Source: a virus. Taken from it: 64,000 bases of DNA. The notes below the pieces were generated by a model. It ran no database searches. It worked only from the letters and a program-made list of their open reading frames with translations, and had not been told where the DNA came from. The translations under genes and the position numbers were made by a program. Below are positions 30,954 to 39,833 of the stretch, piece by piece. The stretch covers positions 186,001 to 250,000 of IMG/VR virus record IMGVR_UViG_3300020165_000007; one strand, written 5' to 3'. Positions within the stretch are counted from its first letter, which is position 1. Each line of letters begins with the position of its first letter.

Positions 30954-30978
30954 AAAACCCCTCACAAGGAGGGGTTTT
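30954..30978 (-). terminator. rho-independent terminator
   Basis: AAAACCCCTC pairs with GAGGGGTTTT around ACAAG, behind the fasciclin gene. Confidence 0.75.
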
Positions 30979-31001
30979 AAGTTAATTTAAATATTTTAAT
31001 C

Positions 31002-32060
31002 TTACTCTTGAGTCATAATATACTTCTTACCATTATAGATATATAAACTACCAAATGGAAGGTCTAATAAATTATCGATTCTCTGACCCATAACATTATA
31101 ATAGTTATTATCTAGTGGTCGTTGAGTATTTTGAATCTCACCTACACTGTTAGTAGTGTTGTCTAACAAGACCGCATCAATTGCATGTACTACACCATTT
31201 TGAGCTTCTAAATCAGCTAAGACGACTGTAGCAGTGCCGTTAATTGTTACTGTTTCACCGACACCGACTGTCAAAGTACCACCACCAACTGTGGTCGCTT
31301 CCAGTCCATCATATAAATCAGTACTCATAACAGTAGTACCTAATACGTGATACAAAAGAATGTCAGTCAAATTAGGAAGAACTAAAAGGTCAGTAACCTC
31401 AACACCCAACGTAGTTGCCAATGCGACGAACGCATCGTCAGTCGGTGCGAATACTGTAAAGGTACCTTCACCTTCTAAAGTACTTTGTAGACCTCCGGCA
31501 ATAACAGCTGCTTCGAGGTAGTTATGGACATCACTTCCTTCAATCCAGTCCCATACTGTTGCCACTGCAGGTGTACCCGGTGGAAAAACAACCGCATCGA
31601 TAACGTGGACTACACCATTGTCAGTAATAAGGTCTGCCACAGTTACTGAAGCTACACCATTTATTGTAATAGTCATACCATCTGATTGTATGTACATTGG
31701 TTCTTCAGGGAGTAAAGTGCCTAACATAGAATTAATTGACGGTGGAAGAAGCACCTCTCCTAAATATACTTCCGGAAGTACGTGGTATAAAAGAATATCA
31801 GTAAGATTAGGTAGTGCAAGTAAATCTTCTACCTCAACATTCAATTCATATGCTAACGCAATAAATGCATCATCAGTTGGTGCAAATACGGTAAAAGTGC
31901 CCGATGTGTCACTTAATGCATCGACAAGACCAGCAGATACAACAGCGGCTTCCAACAATGTATGGTCTTCACTATTAACGATTACATCTACTACTGTAGA
32001 TTGAGAAAAACTAATTAGGGATGTTAAGGCCAACCCAAAGGCCATTAGTACTTTTTTCAT
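31002..32060 (-). CDS. secreted two-domain fasciclin protein with T9SS-like tail
   Basis: 352 residues. Signal peptide (about 1-19, ending SFSQ), then two fasciclin/FAS1 domains (about 25-160 and 165-300), each with a TVFAPTDDAF motif, a LLYHVL motif and a GVVHVIDAV/GVVHAIDAV end. The last 35 residues (YYNVMGQRIDN...LYIYNGKKYI) resemble the type-A sorting tail of Bacteroidota T9SS cargo. FAS1 proteins act in adhesion. A host-like surface adhesin in a phage is unusual. Single-gene unit with its own terminator. Confidence 0.9.
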   Translation of the reverse strand: MKKVLMAFGLALTSLISFSQSTVVDVIVNSEDHTLLEAAVVSAGLVDALSDTSGTFTVFAPTDDAFIALAYELNVEVEDLLALPNLTDILLYHVLPEVYLGEVLLPPSINSMLGTLLPEEPMYIQSDGMTITINGVASVTVADLITDNGVVHVIDAVVFPPGTPAVATVWDWIEGSDVHNYLEAAVIAGGLQSTLEGEGTFTVFAPTDDAFVALATTLGVEVTDLLVLPNLTDILLYHVLGTTVMSTDLYDGLEATTVGGGTLTVGVGETVTINGTATVVLADLEAQNGVVHAIDAVLLDNTTNSVGEIQNTQRPLDNNYYNVMGQRIDNLLDLPFGSLYIYNGKKYIMTQE

Positions 32061-32161
32061 TTTTTTTGAAATTTGTTTTTTATTGTTCCTTTAGTATAGT
32101 GTGTAGAGTTTTATTAGTCAATTGTTTTTTTGTGAAAGTTTTATTAAAAATATTTAAACAA

Positions 32162-32190
32162 AAAAGACTCCTCATTATAAGGAGTCTTTT
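32162..32190 (-). terminator. terminator overlapping the pckA end
   Basis: AAAAGACTCC pairs with GGAGTCTTTT; the pckA stop codon is in the loop, and six T residues follow on the minus strand. Confidence 0.75.
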
Positions 32191-33647
32191 AACATAGTAA
32201 AAAATTTATCTTGTCTATTATTATCAGGTTTTTCAAAAACTTTTTCCATATTGTACTTACCTATTCTTTTTGGAATTTTTAATTCATTGTATTCTATGTA
32301 ATCATCTTCATAATCTCTTTCAATAACCCCATTAATAACTCCACGGGTTTGTGATAATGAGAATCTTTTATAATTTTTATCAAAACCTGTATTCACTAAC
32401 CACACTTTTACTTTGTGGTTATTCTCAACCCTATTTCTAAACATATTGGTGTAATCAGATATTTTCCTTGGTAGGAATGGGTCCCCAAAACAAGGTGAGA
32501 ACGTTGTGGTAGGTTCAGTAACTCCAACTTCAGTACCCGCAACTTTTGAAGTATACCCTAACTTAAAGTACTCAACTGCTTGTTCTGTATTTAATAATGA
32601 TATAGGTGGTAATACACCAAAAGCGTCAAAAGATAGAAAAAATATATTCTCAACCCCTAAACCTCTACCTGGCATACTTACCTTAACCTCACGTCTTATT
32701 TGGTCCAATGGATAAGAAACCCTAATGTTCTCTGTTATACTACTATCACTAAAATCAACATCACCTTCCTCATCAACTATAACATTCTCTAATAATGAGG
32801 TATTTGTTTTAGTGAATTTACTATGTATTGCGTCCCATATTACAGGTTCTTTATACTCATCTAAATCTATGAGTTTAGCGTAACATCCTCCTTCAAAGTT
32901 ATATATATAATCATCATACCATCCGTGTTCATCATCACCAATAAAATACTTTAAAGGGTCAGAAGATAGGGTAGTCTTACCAGTACCTGATAGTCCAAAA
33001 AATAAATTAACACCTCTACCGTCTTTAGTATTAGAATTAGCAGAACAATGCATCGGTAAGACTCCTCTATCAACTAAAAGAGTATTCATAACGGTAAAGA
33101 CACTTTTCTTTATCTCACCCGTATAACTCGTACCAGCTATTAAGATTTTTCTATCATCAAAATCTAATATTACAAAATTTTCATTTTTAACATCTTCAGG
33201 TCTATTTTTACTTACAAAATCAGGGCAATGTAATATTTCCCATTCAGTAAATGTAGTTGAGAATGTTGTGACAAAACTTTGTGGGTCAATTAACATATTA
33301 TTAAAGAATATGATAGCCCATGGTTCTGTACTTTCTATATTAAAAGTTGCACTGTGTTCATAATTGTAACCTGCAACTTGTCTAGCTCTGAAAGTTTTTG
33401 CGTTTTCTATATATTCTTTAATTTCATTTTTTAATGAAATATAACTATCTCTACTAACTCGTTGGTTTATGATTCTTTCAAAATCGATAGTCTTATCTGT
33501 ATATTTCCCCTCAGAAAAGTATCTATCTTTAGGTGACCTACCCGTAAATTTACCAGTATTAAAATGTAATAAACCCTCTTTGGTGGTCTTCATTCCTCTC
33601 TCCTTAGCAAGGGTCATTAATTGCTCAGTAGTTTCGTAATAAACCAT
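32175..33647 (-). CDS. pckA: ATP-type phosphoenolpyruvate carboxykinase
   Basis: 490 residues; cellular enzymes have about 530, and the shortening is at the N-terminus. TGRSPKDRYF (oxaloacetate site), MHCSAN, the kinase-1 loop FGLSGTGKTTLSSD, the kinase-2 GDDEHGW, RVSYPL and TEPTTTFSPCFGDPF are all kept, so it looks active. It interconverts oxaloacetate plus ATP and PEP plus CO2. It starts five bases behind a DNA methyltransferase gene and ends in a terminator. I know of no common phage use of this enzyme; it may shift carbon towards PEP, sugars and PRPP. Confidence 0.95.
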   Translation of the reverse strand: MVYYETTEQLMTLAKERGMKTTKEGLLHFNTGKFTGRSPKDRYFSEGKYTDKTIDFERIINQRVSRDSYISLKNEIKEYIENAKTFRARQVAGYNYEHSATFNIESTEPWAIIFFNNMLIDPQSFVTTFSTTFTEWEILHCPDFVSKNRPEDVKNENFVILDFDDRKILIAGTSYTGEIKKSVFTVMNTLLVDRGVLPMHCSANSNTKDGRGVNLFFGLSGTGKTTLSSDPLKYFIGDDEHGWYDDYIYNFEGGCYAKLIDLDEYKEPVIWDAIHSKFTKTNTSLLENVIVDEEGDVDFSDSSITENIRVSYPLDQIRREVKVSMPGRGLGVENIFFLSFDAFGVLPPISLLNTEQAVEYFKLGYTSKVAGTEVGVTEPTTTFSPCFGDPFLPRKISDYTNMFRNRVENNHKVKVWLVNTGFDKNYKRFSLSQTRGVINGVIERDYEDDYIEYNELKIPKRIGKYNMEKVFEKPDNNRQDKFFTMLKDSL

Positions 33648-33652
33648 TTTTT

Positions 33653-34528
33653 TTAATTTGTTAATTCATCAACCTGTATTTTAAGTTGTTGTTGTTCCAA
33701 CTGATAATCTTTAATTCTTTTTTTGGCGACTTCACAATAGTTTTTTGAGATATCAATTCCTATCCATTTTCTACCTAACATTTCGGCGGCTAAGCAAGTT
33801 GTTCCTGAACCGTTGAATGGGTCGAGTATTATATCTTCTTTATATGAAAGTATTTTAATCGCTCTGTACGGTATATCTAAAGAGAATGTCGCCTTTGTTT
33901 TTTGTTTGGTATCTGCAAAGTAATTCCATTGACCGAAAACTAGTGACATGAAATCTTTCTTATCTTTATCTTCATAAACAAGTTTCTTTCTCATCCCACC
34001 TTTTTTAGTGTCTTCAACCATTTGGTGTTCACCTTTCCATTGTGGAGTACCTTTTACCTTTTTCTTATGTAAGTTTTTATAAGCCAAAATGACACATTCC
34101 TTAGGGTTATAAATATACGGTGAAGAAGGACTCATCCAACTTCCCCAAGCAGTGGTCTTACTTCTATGAGGTGAACTTTCCTCTAAATCAACAATACCGA
34201 AGAATCCAAAACCAATCTCTTTCATTATCATCCACATCTCTGCAGAAAAATAAATTCTACCACCTTTGTCCTGTCGGTTTATTTCATAAGGTATGTTGAT
34301 AGCAATCCTACCATCATCTTTAAGTACTCTGTAAGCCTGTGTTAACCAATCTTTCGCAAAGACTTTATACTCTTCGAAATATTTGTCGTCATCCCAACTA
34401 TCATAATCAATACCAACACCATAAGGTGGTGATGTAACAATAAGGTCAATCGACCCCTCCTCCATCACCTCCATTTTCTTTATAGAGTCTGACGTATAAA
34501 TCGTGTTTGTTTCCATCTTCATTTTCAA
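33653..34528 (-). CDS. beta-class DNA methyltransferase (N4-C or N6-A)
   Basis: 291 residues. Motif IV TSPPYGVGID comes first and motif I DPFNGSGTTCLAAEMLGRKWIGID comes near the end, the beta order. SPPY is compatible with N4-cytosine or N6-adenine methylation. The recognition part in the middle is basic and aromatic. No restriction enzyme is near, so it is more likely a protective or regulatory phage methylase. The N-terminus overlaps the DUF3310 gene by about 80 bases; a start at 34516 is also possible. Confidence 0.92.
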   Translation of the reverse strand: MKMKMETNTIYTSDSIKKMEVMEEGSIDLIVTSPPYGVGIDYDSWDDDKYFEEYKVFAKDWLTQAYRVLKDDGRIAINIPYEINRQDKGGRIYFSAEMWMIMKEIGFGFFGIVDLEESSPHRSKTTAWGSWMSPSSPYIYNPKECVILAYKNLHKKKVKGTPQWKGEHQMVEDTKKGGMRKKLVYEDKDKKDFMSLVFGQWNYFADTKQKTKATFSLDIPYRAIKILSYKEDIILDPFNGSGTTCLAAEMLGRKWIGIDISKNYCEVAKKRIKDYQLEQQQLKIQVDELTN

Positions 34529-34739
34529 TTGTTTTTATTCTTCTTTCCAAATACCATAAAGCTTTCTTTAAGTCTTGTAAAGGGGGGTTATCATCTTTTT
34601 TTCCACTACGTCCAATATATTTTAAAACATTAAATAGATAGGCGTCTTTATCTATACCCCAAGCTTCCGCTACTTTTACAACCTCATATGGGTTATCCTC
34701 ACCACCGTAATGTGAAGGATGATTTACCTGTTCTTTCAT
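34446..34739 (-). CDS. DUF3310 protein
   Basis: 97 residues. VNHPSHYGGEDNPYEVVKVAEAWG and LFNVLKYIGRSGKK followed by DLKKALWYLERRI fit DUF3310, a small phage family related in part to the T7 gp1.7 nucleotide kinase. Function in most phages is not known. It overlaps the methyltransferase start and is overlapped by the stop of the upstream gene. Confidence 0.9.
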   Translation of the reverse strand: MKEQVNHPSHYGGEDNPYEVVKVAEAWGIDKDAYLFNVLKYIGRSGKKDDNPPLQDLKKALWYLERRIKTIENEDGNKHDLYVRLYKENGGDGGGVD

Positions 34740-34900
34740 TCTTCTAATAGTTTTTTTATCTTTTCTTCTGTTAAAACAGCCTGACTGTAGTATTCATCAG
34801 ATTTTTTTCTGTCAATATTTCCGTATTTATGAGAAAGTTCAAAAAATTTATCTTTTTTACTATTTAATCTCTTTAGTTTTATGTTTTTAAAAATACCCAT
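34736..34900 (-). CDS. small helical protein
   Basis: 54 residues, strongly basic then acidic helices (MGIFKNIKLKRLNSKKDKFF, ending KKLLEE). ATGA-coupled to the DUF3310 gene. No family recognised. Confidence 0.6.
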   Translation of the reverse strand: MGIFKNIKLKRLNSKKDKFFELSHKYGNIDRKKSDEYYSQAVLTEEKIKKLLEE

Positions 34901-34901
34901 A

Positions 34902-35123
34902 TTACTTTGATTCGTATTTCTTCTTTTTATTTTCTTTCCTCATTTTTCTCTTTTTCTTATCTGACATATTGTCAGATTCATACTCTAATTCCTGTACAGG
35001 TTTTTTCTTACTACCTTCTTTCCATAGGTTCTTTGGGCAATATTCCCATCCAAATTTAACCATATTAATAGCCTCTTTATCTGAGACTCTTTTTACTTCT
35101 ACACCTCTTTTAATTGTTTTCAT
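34902..35123 (-). CDS. small basic hypothetical protein
   Basis: 73 residues with a very basic C-terminus (DKKKRKMRKENKKKKYESK) that could bind nucleic acid. The N-terminal part has WEYCPKNLWKEG. Start overlaps the upstream gene by 14 bases. Function unknown. Confidence 0.6.
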   Translation of the reverse strand: MKTIKRGVEVKRVSDKEAINMVKFGWEYCPKNLWKEGSKKKPVQELEYESDNMSDKKKRKMRKENKKKKYESK

Positions 35124-35301
35124 AGTTTTTGAGTTTTTCTTTTATTTCATTTATTGGTTTGTTTTCCGAAAACATTTTATAAAAATCGTGTGACCAATCA
35201 TCACCAAAAATTAACGCATCTGAATTGAAGAGGTTATCTATGTAGTTATCCTCAGTCATTTCAATTATTTCTTTAGTTATAAATCTTTTATTGAAACCCA
35301 T
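35110..35301 (-). CDS. small hypothetical protein
   Basis: 63 residues, acidic, with an aromatic centre (FGDDWSHDFYKMF). It overlaps both neighbours by 14 and 25 bases. No family recognised; part of a five-gene minus-strand run. Confidence 0.55.
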   Translation of the reverse strand: MGFNKRFITKEIIEMTEDNYIDNLFNSDALIFGDDWSHDFYKMFSENKPINEIKEKLKNYENN

Positions 35302-35696
35302 TTTAGTTCTGAATTTAATTTTACCGATACAATATGTTCTTGTTCTTTATCCCATTCATCTGGTGATATTAATGATAAGAATTTTTTTCCATTATTTCCA
35401 TAGTATAAGTGATAGATATAACCTACCACAGGCTCGAAAGAATAAGTCGAATTGTAAATCATATTATTTAGGTTAACTTCTTCTATTAATTTATTGTATT
35501 TGTCGACAATTTGTTCAAACTCAGATTTAAATATTTTTTGTATTTTATGAGTCCCTTTTTGTCTAAATAAATCAATGTCCTCTACTTCAATTTTAGGTCC
35601 TGATAAATTAGAAGCGTATGGTAATATATTAGCGTGGAATTTTTCATTCTCTTCGTCCCATACGATATTATCAGGGTATCTAGATTTTTTACTCAT
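35277..35696 (-). CDS. hypothetical protein
   Basis: 139 residues, basic N-terminus, then mixed structure with SFEPVVGYIYHLYYGNNGKKF. No motif recognised. ATGA-coupled to the upstream gene. Confidence 0.6.
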   Translation of the reverse strand: MSKKSRYPDNIVWDEENEKFHANILPYASNLSGPKIEVEDIDLFRQKGTHKIQKIFKSEFEQIVDKYNKLIEEVNLNNMIYNSTYSFEPVVGYIYHLYYGNNGKKFLSLISPDEWDKEQEHIVSVKLNSELKWVSIKDL

Positions 35697-36403
35697 TTTA
35701 TATTACTTTCTTTGAGTTCATCTAATTTTATTGTTTGAGTAATGTAATTAATTACCTTTCTTTTAATTATCGAAAGTAGACACCCGTCAATAGGAAATTC
35801 ACTATCGAATTTTGCCTCGAAAATTATGTGATTCTTTTTAAATTTATGTGTGATTAATTCTCCCCTTTCTTTTAATATAAAATCACACTTCTTTTCGTCA
35901 TATCTTCTATGAATTTTTTTTATACGATATTCATATAAAAATTTTTCGTCATTATAGTCAAATATTAAATAACCTTTATTCGCATTTTTATTATTTAATT
36001 TAACTTCTCTGTTAGTAGGCTTTACTAATACAGATTCAAATACGATAGACCATATTGACTTGGCAATTAAAAAGTAATCTTTTAATTGTTCATTAGCCTT
36101 TTTAGATATTTTTACAATTTCTATTAAGTTATCGTCACTAATACCTGTTAATTTTTTATGGGATAAATGAGCTAAAAGTATTTCATCGTCAACATTTTCA
36201 GGTTCTTTTTTTAATACTATTCTAGTTAAGTTTTTACTTATAGAATTAAGATTGGCTAAATGTAAAGAAAGTTCTTGAAATGTTGGGTATAGTTTAAAGT
36301 TTTCTAAGTCTTTATCTATTTTAGAAATATAGTCTAATAGAACATACTCTTTATGTTCCATATCTATAGGTTCTTGTAAAATCCAATCTAAAGGTAATCT
36401 CAT
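35693..36403 (-). CDS. hypothetical protein
   Basis: 236 residues, Lys/Leu/Glu-rich and mainly helical for 150 residues, then a basic beta-like part (KKIHRRYDEKKCDF, HKFKKNHIIFEAKF). It may bind nucleic acid, which is only an impression from charge. First gene of the run down to 34446. Confidence 0.6.
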   Translation of the reverse strand: MRLPLDWILQEPIDMEHKEYVLLDYISKIDKDLENFKLYPTFQELSLHLANLNSISKNLTRIVLKKEPENVDDEILLAHLSHKKLTGISDDNLIEIVKISKKANEQLKDYFLIAKSIWSIVFESVLVKPTNREVKLNNKNANKGYLIFDYNDEKFLYEYRIKKIHRRYDEKKCDFILKERGELITHKFKKNHIIFEAKFDSEFPIDGCLLSIIKRKVINYITQTIKLDELKESNIK

Positions 36404-36450
36404 AATTAATTATTATACCTTAAGAATAAAAAAAACTTTTAATTAATCAA

Positions 36451-38082
36451 TTAATCTACCCTAAATACATAATAATCGTGACCATCAATTCTAATATCAT
36501 ATTCTACACCATCATAATGTGATATATTGTGACCAACACCATCCGTATCCACCGCATCCTCAATTATCTCATCTTTATTTAAGAATTCCTCAAGGTCTAA
36601 ATCGTAATCTTTAATATAATTTTGTGGGTTAGACCTAACGTCACTTAAATACTCATCCACCTTTTTTTCTATCATTTCCTCAGTGGGTTCTCCCTCAGGA
36701 CTTAATGTTAAATCATCTCTCTCCTCTTCTAACTCATCTATTTTATCATATACTTCACCCCTTTCATCACTACTATAAGGTAACGAGTCAGTATCTCTTG
36801 TCTTTCTATAAAGTTCTTCAATCTCTTGGTCTAATTCTTCGTGTCTTTCCTTTTGTTCTGTAGATAACGGTAGTTCATCTTCATCGAATATAGATTCCCA
36901 ATCATCTCTAACATAATCATAATACCAACTCTCAAAATAACTGACAATAGAATCTATGTCTATGTAATTCATCAAATAGTCTTCGTTAAATGACTCCATT
37001 AACCCTACGTCATTAACCAAGTCGTTTAATCTAGATTTTGCGAGTTCGTAAACATCATCCCATTCACCCACAATATATTCACTATCTGTTTCATTTTCAC
37101 CCATCCATTTAAATGCTAAAATTTCTCCAGGATAAAAATTATTAGTCTCAGGTATTAAATTATATATGTCCTCATCTTCACCAACTTCATTCACTAACCA
37201 CTCATTTCTTAAACCACTCATCACAGCATTTGCCTTTCTTCCTACCTCATCTAATTCGTTGTTTTCAGGATTCCACGCATCTCTTTCTCTTATATCGTCC
37301 ATCCTCCTTAGTAATCTTTCTCTTCTTATTCTATCATCTCTTTGGGTTCGTCTTTGTAACTCTTGTTTCGCTTTAATTTCGTCTTTAAATAATTCGATAT
37401 CACTAGCGTAATTTGTTGACATGTATCTTTGTATAACATTATCAATCTTTTCAAACTCAGGTGTCCCTAAAATCCACCCCACTTTAAATGAATCATCAGG
37501 CGCATCATAGAAAATTTGTTTTCCATCATATTTTTGTAACATTGCAACTTTATAAAACTTACTACCTGATTTAGCTTTTTTATCTAAAAAATAAAATAAT
37601 TTACCGTCTCTATTGTAGGACATAAAGTGACTATCACTACTTTTAGCTGCTGTACACCATTTACTGCCCGCTCCGTAATAACAACTAGCCTCATGTGTCT
37701 TTGGTGTTATTACAGTAAACCTGTCGTCTTCATACACTATGTCGGCCCCATCTATTTTTTTAACGTCCCTCCTTACCTTATTTTCGTGTTTTTCAATCGC
37801 ATCTGTAATATCTTTTAAAGTATTGTATTGATTAATATCTTTTATTTCTAAATTTTTTTGAAATTTTATAAACTTCTCTACCGCAATTTTCGCTTTAACT
37901 AAATCATCATTTACATTTTCAGATGAAATGACCTTACCTAAAAAGTTTAAAAACTTTTGGTTGGATGATAGTTCTATAGATAATAAAAATATTTTTTTTA
38001 TATCCTCAGGTTTGAACTTATCTTTATATCTTAATAAAAACTCGTCTTTTCTTCCTTCTAATAATACTTTACTAAGATTCAT
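36451..38082 (-). CDS. large tagged WCT-motif protein
   Basis: 543 residues. It starts MNLSKVLLEGRKDEF, a tag-like amphipathic lead. Residues about 115-195 hold CYYGAGSKWCTAAK, then FMSYNRDGKLFYFLDKK, a pattern also present in the protein at 47858-49186 and distantly like the Cys-containing core of PcfJ-type proteins. The C-terminal half is very acidic and coiled (EELDQEIEELYRKTRD). A TATTTAT box lies 17 bases before the ATG. Candidate packaged protein; activity unknown. Confidence 0.75.
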   Translation of the reverse strand: MNLSKVLLEGRKDEFLLRYKDKFKPEDIKKIFLLSIELSSNQKFLNFLGKVISSENVNDDLVKAKIAVEKFIKFQKNLEIKDINQYNTLKDITDAIEKHENKVRRDVKKIDGADIVYEDDRFTVITPKTHEASCYYGAGSKWCTAAKSSDSHFMSYNRDGKLFYFLDKKAKSGSKFYKVAMLQKYDGKQIFYDAPDDSFKVGWILGTPEFEKIDNVIQRYMSTNYASDIELFKDEIKAKQELQRRTQRDDRIRRERLLRRMDDIRERDAWNPENNELDEVGRKANAVMSGLRNEWLVNEVGEDEDIYNLIPETNNFYPGEILAFKWMGENETDSEYIVGEWDDVYELAKSRLNDLVNDVGLMESFNEDYLMNYIDIDSIVSYFESWYYDYVRDDWESIFDEDELPLSTEQKERHEELDQEIEELYRKTRDTDSLPYSSDERGEVYDKIDELEEERDDLTLSPEGEPTEEMIEKKVDEYLSDVRSNPQNYIKDYDLDLEEFLNKDEIIEDAVDTDGVGHNISHYDGVEYDIRIDGHDYYVFRVD

Positions 38083-38099
38083 CTTATAATACTTTTATG

Positions 38100-38106
38100 A
38101 TAAATA
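38100..38106 (-). promoter_or_regulatory. putative phage promoter box TATTTAT
   Basis: Sense-strand TATTTAT, 17 bases before the ATG at 38082. Confidence 0.45.
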
Positions 38107-38182
38107 TTAGTAGTTTATAAAATAAACTTTTTAAAGACTATTTATATATTAAATAAACTCTCACTATTAAAAAATTAAACTC

Positions 38183-38314
38183 ATGGGATGTGGATGTAAA
38201 AAAAAGGCTCAACAAGCTCAACAACAAGCACAAGTTCAGCAACAAGATAATACTAAGTCTGTACAAGAAGCGGTAAATAAAACTGTGGAAAAGTATTATA
38301 AGAAAAAAGACTAA
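38183..38314 (+). CDS. MGCGC-type Gln-rich small protein
   Basis: 43 residues: MGCGCKKK, a Gln/Ala repeat (AQQAQQQAQVQQQ) and a basic helical end. Short proteins that begin MGCGCKKK occur, as I recall, in phages of Bacteroidota. The two cysteines at the very start could be modified or bind metal. It has its own terminator. Confidence 0.65.
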   Translation: MGCGCKKKAQQAQQQAQVQQQDNTKSVQEAVNKTVEKYYKKKD

Positions 38315-38334
38315 GTAAAATCCGCCATAAACTT

Positions 38335-38361
38335 AAAAAGGGGTGTAATACATCCCTTTTT
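38335..38361 (+). terminator. rho-independent terminator
   Basis: AAAAAGGGGTGT pairs with ACATCCCTTTTT around AAT, 21 bases behind the small plus-strand gene. Confidence 0.75.
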
Positions 38362-38409
38362 CTATTTATAGTATTTTTATTTATTGGTATATTTCATAAA
38401 AAGTATAAT

Positions 38410-39240
38410 ATGGAGACAATTTTTTTTGGGGAGAATTTAGGGAATTTATTTTTAAATGAAATAATAAAGGAGTACGATAATATTGACACTTCTCATAAAA
38501 CCAATTTAGAGTTAATTGATGTTACTCAATTTATTATATTAAAAGGTAAAACTTCAATATCTAACCCTATAAATTATTCTAAATTATTTAGAAATTATAT
38601 GGAAAGTAAGATAGGTGTTGAGAATAACTATAGTATTATAGACTTAATTGAGTACGGGTCTTCAATTAATTACAAAGATGTAATAGTAAAAAGTGTTTTC
38701 GATAGTAATTCGTTATACCCTAATCGTCTTTTTTTAGATTCACATCAACAAGGAGAGTATGTGATTGACGACATTCAAAATATAATATACACTACAAGTG
38801 AGTCGTTATATTCTAAAATATTATTAGAAGGTGATTATTCTCAATATATAAATAAGAGGTTAAAAAACAATAAGTCATTTATTTGTGATAAATTTTATGG
38901 AATGAGCTTATCCCCACTCAAAATATATGAAACATATTTAAAATATATTTCACATAATCTTTTTGAAAAACAACTGTGTAAAGACATATCTTATAATCTA
39001 TACTACGAAGGTGATATAAATAAATTAAATTGGGAGACCATGTCTTTTGTAATTGATAGTAATTCTTTAGTTGTTAATAAAGAATGGGTGAAGTCATTAA
39101 TATTGGACTTATTTGACTTTAACATTAATCATGTGAAAAAACATTTATCTTTGGATAAATATGACTTTGAGAATGACATTACTGGTGTATCTCCTTGTTG
39201 GAAGGTTAGAGATAGAACTTCAGAAATGGTTCTACTATAA
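38410..39240 (+). CDS. hypothetical protein
   Basis: 276 residues, Asn/Lys/Ile/Ser-rich as expected for this A+T-rich DNA. LFLDSHQQGEYVIDDI and SPCWKVRDRTSEMVLL look like conserved patches, but I do not recognise a family. No signal or membrane helix. It converges with the glutaredoxin gene and overlaps its end by six bases. Confidence 0.65.
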   Translation: METIFFGENLGNLFLNEIIKEYDNIDTSHKTNLELIDVTQFIILKGKTSISNPINYSKLFRNYMESKIGVENNYSIIDLIEYGSSINYKDVIVKSVFDSNSLYPNRLFLDSHQQGEYVIDDIQNIIYTTSESLYSKILLEGDYSQYINKRLKNNKSFICDKFYGMSLSPLKIYETYLKYISHNLFEKQLCKDISYNLYYEGDINKLNWETMSFVIDSNSLVVNKEWVKSLILDLFDFNINHVKKHLSLDKYDFENDITGVSPCWKVRDRTSEMVLL

Positions 39241-39516
39241 TAGGAATTCTTTGACCTTGTGAATTGCTTCATTTAAGTCTTTGAACGATAGGTCTGGAGC
39301 TAACAATTGTATATCAGGTTTTTCCCCTTCTTTAATCTCTACTAATGTTAGAGCGGGTAGATATTCATTTTTAGTTACATCAACAAATTGTTTATATTCT
39401 TTTTCATGTTCATCGACATTTCTTTCAATATACTCTAAATTTTCTTCTTTAAACATTTTTTTTAAAGAATAACAGTGAGGACACCCTTCCATACTATATA
39501 AGATTACTGTTTTCAT
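39235..39516 (-). CDS. glutaredoxin-like protein
   Basis: 93 residues. SMEGCPHCYSLKKMF gives the CPxC active site (CPHC instead of the common CPYC), and YLPALTLV supplies the cis-Pro region, weaker than the usual TVP. It probably serves disulfide exchange, for example for a ribonucleotide reductase. It overlaps the thioredoxin gene start by one base, forming a redox pair. Confidence 0.85.
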   Translation of the reverse strand: MKTVILYSMEGCPHCYSLKKMFKEENLEYIERNVDEHEKEYKQFVDVTKNEYLPALTLVEIKEGEKPDIQLLAPDLSFKDLNEAIHKVKEFLL

Positions 39517-39833
39517 TATAATACGTTTTTAACCATTTCTAATATTTGATTTTCACTAACTAAACCAACTTTATTACCCACATTTTCTCCTCCACTAAAA
39601 ATTTTAATATAGGGAATAGAACGTACCCCTAGTTGAGTAGCCATTTGTTGGTCTTCTTCAATGTTAAATTTATAAACTTTCATTTCACTTCCTTCTTCCT
39701 CCAATTTTTTAGCAACACTTTCGATAATCGGACTTAACATTCTGCAAGGTCCGCACCAATCCGCGTACAAATCTACTATAAATTTTTCACCTGAATTTAT
39801 TTTTTCTTGCAATTCCTGTGCATTTATTTTCAT
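39516..39833 (-). CDS. trxA: thioredoxin
   Basis: 105 residues, normal length. YADWCGPCRMLSP is the canonical active site, and RSIPYIKIF holds the cis-Pro. It is cytoplasmic (no signal). Paired with the glutaredoxin gene behind it, it likely reduces ribonucleotide reductase or serves as a polymerase partner. Confidence 0.95.
   Translation of the reverse strand: MKINAQELQEKINSGEKFIVDLYADWCGPCRMLSPIIESVAKKLEEEGSEMKVYKFNIEEDQQMATQLGVRSIPYIKIFSGGENVGNKVGLVSENQILEMVKNVL

Noticed and set aside
31618-32004. A 128-codon plus-strand frame opposite the fasciclin gene
   Set aside because: It is the complement of the well-supported fasciclin protein and has no independent support; similar antisense frames elsewhere were dropped for the same reason.
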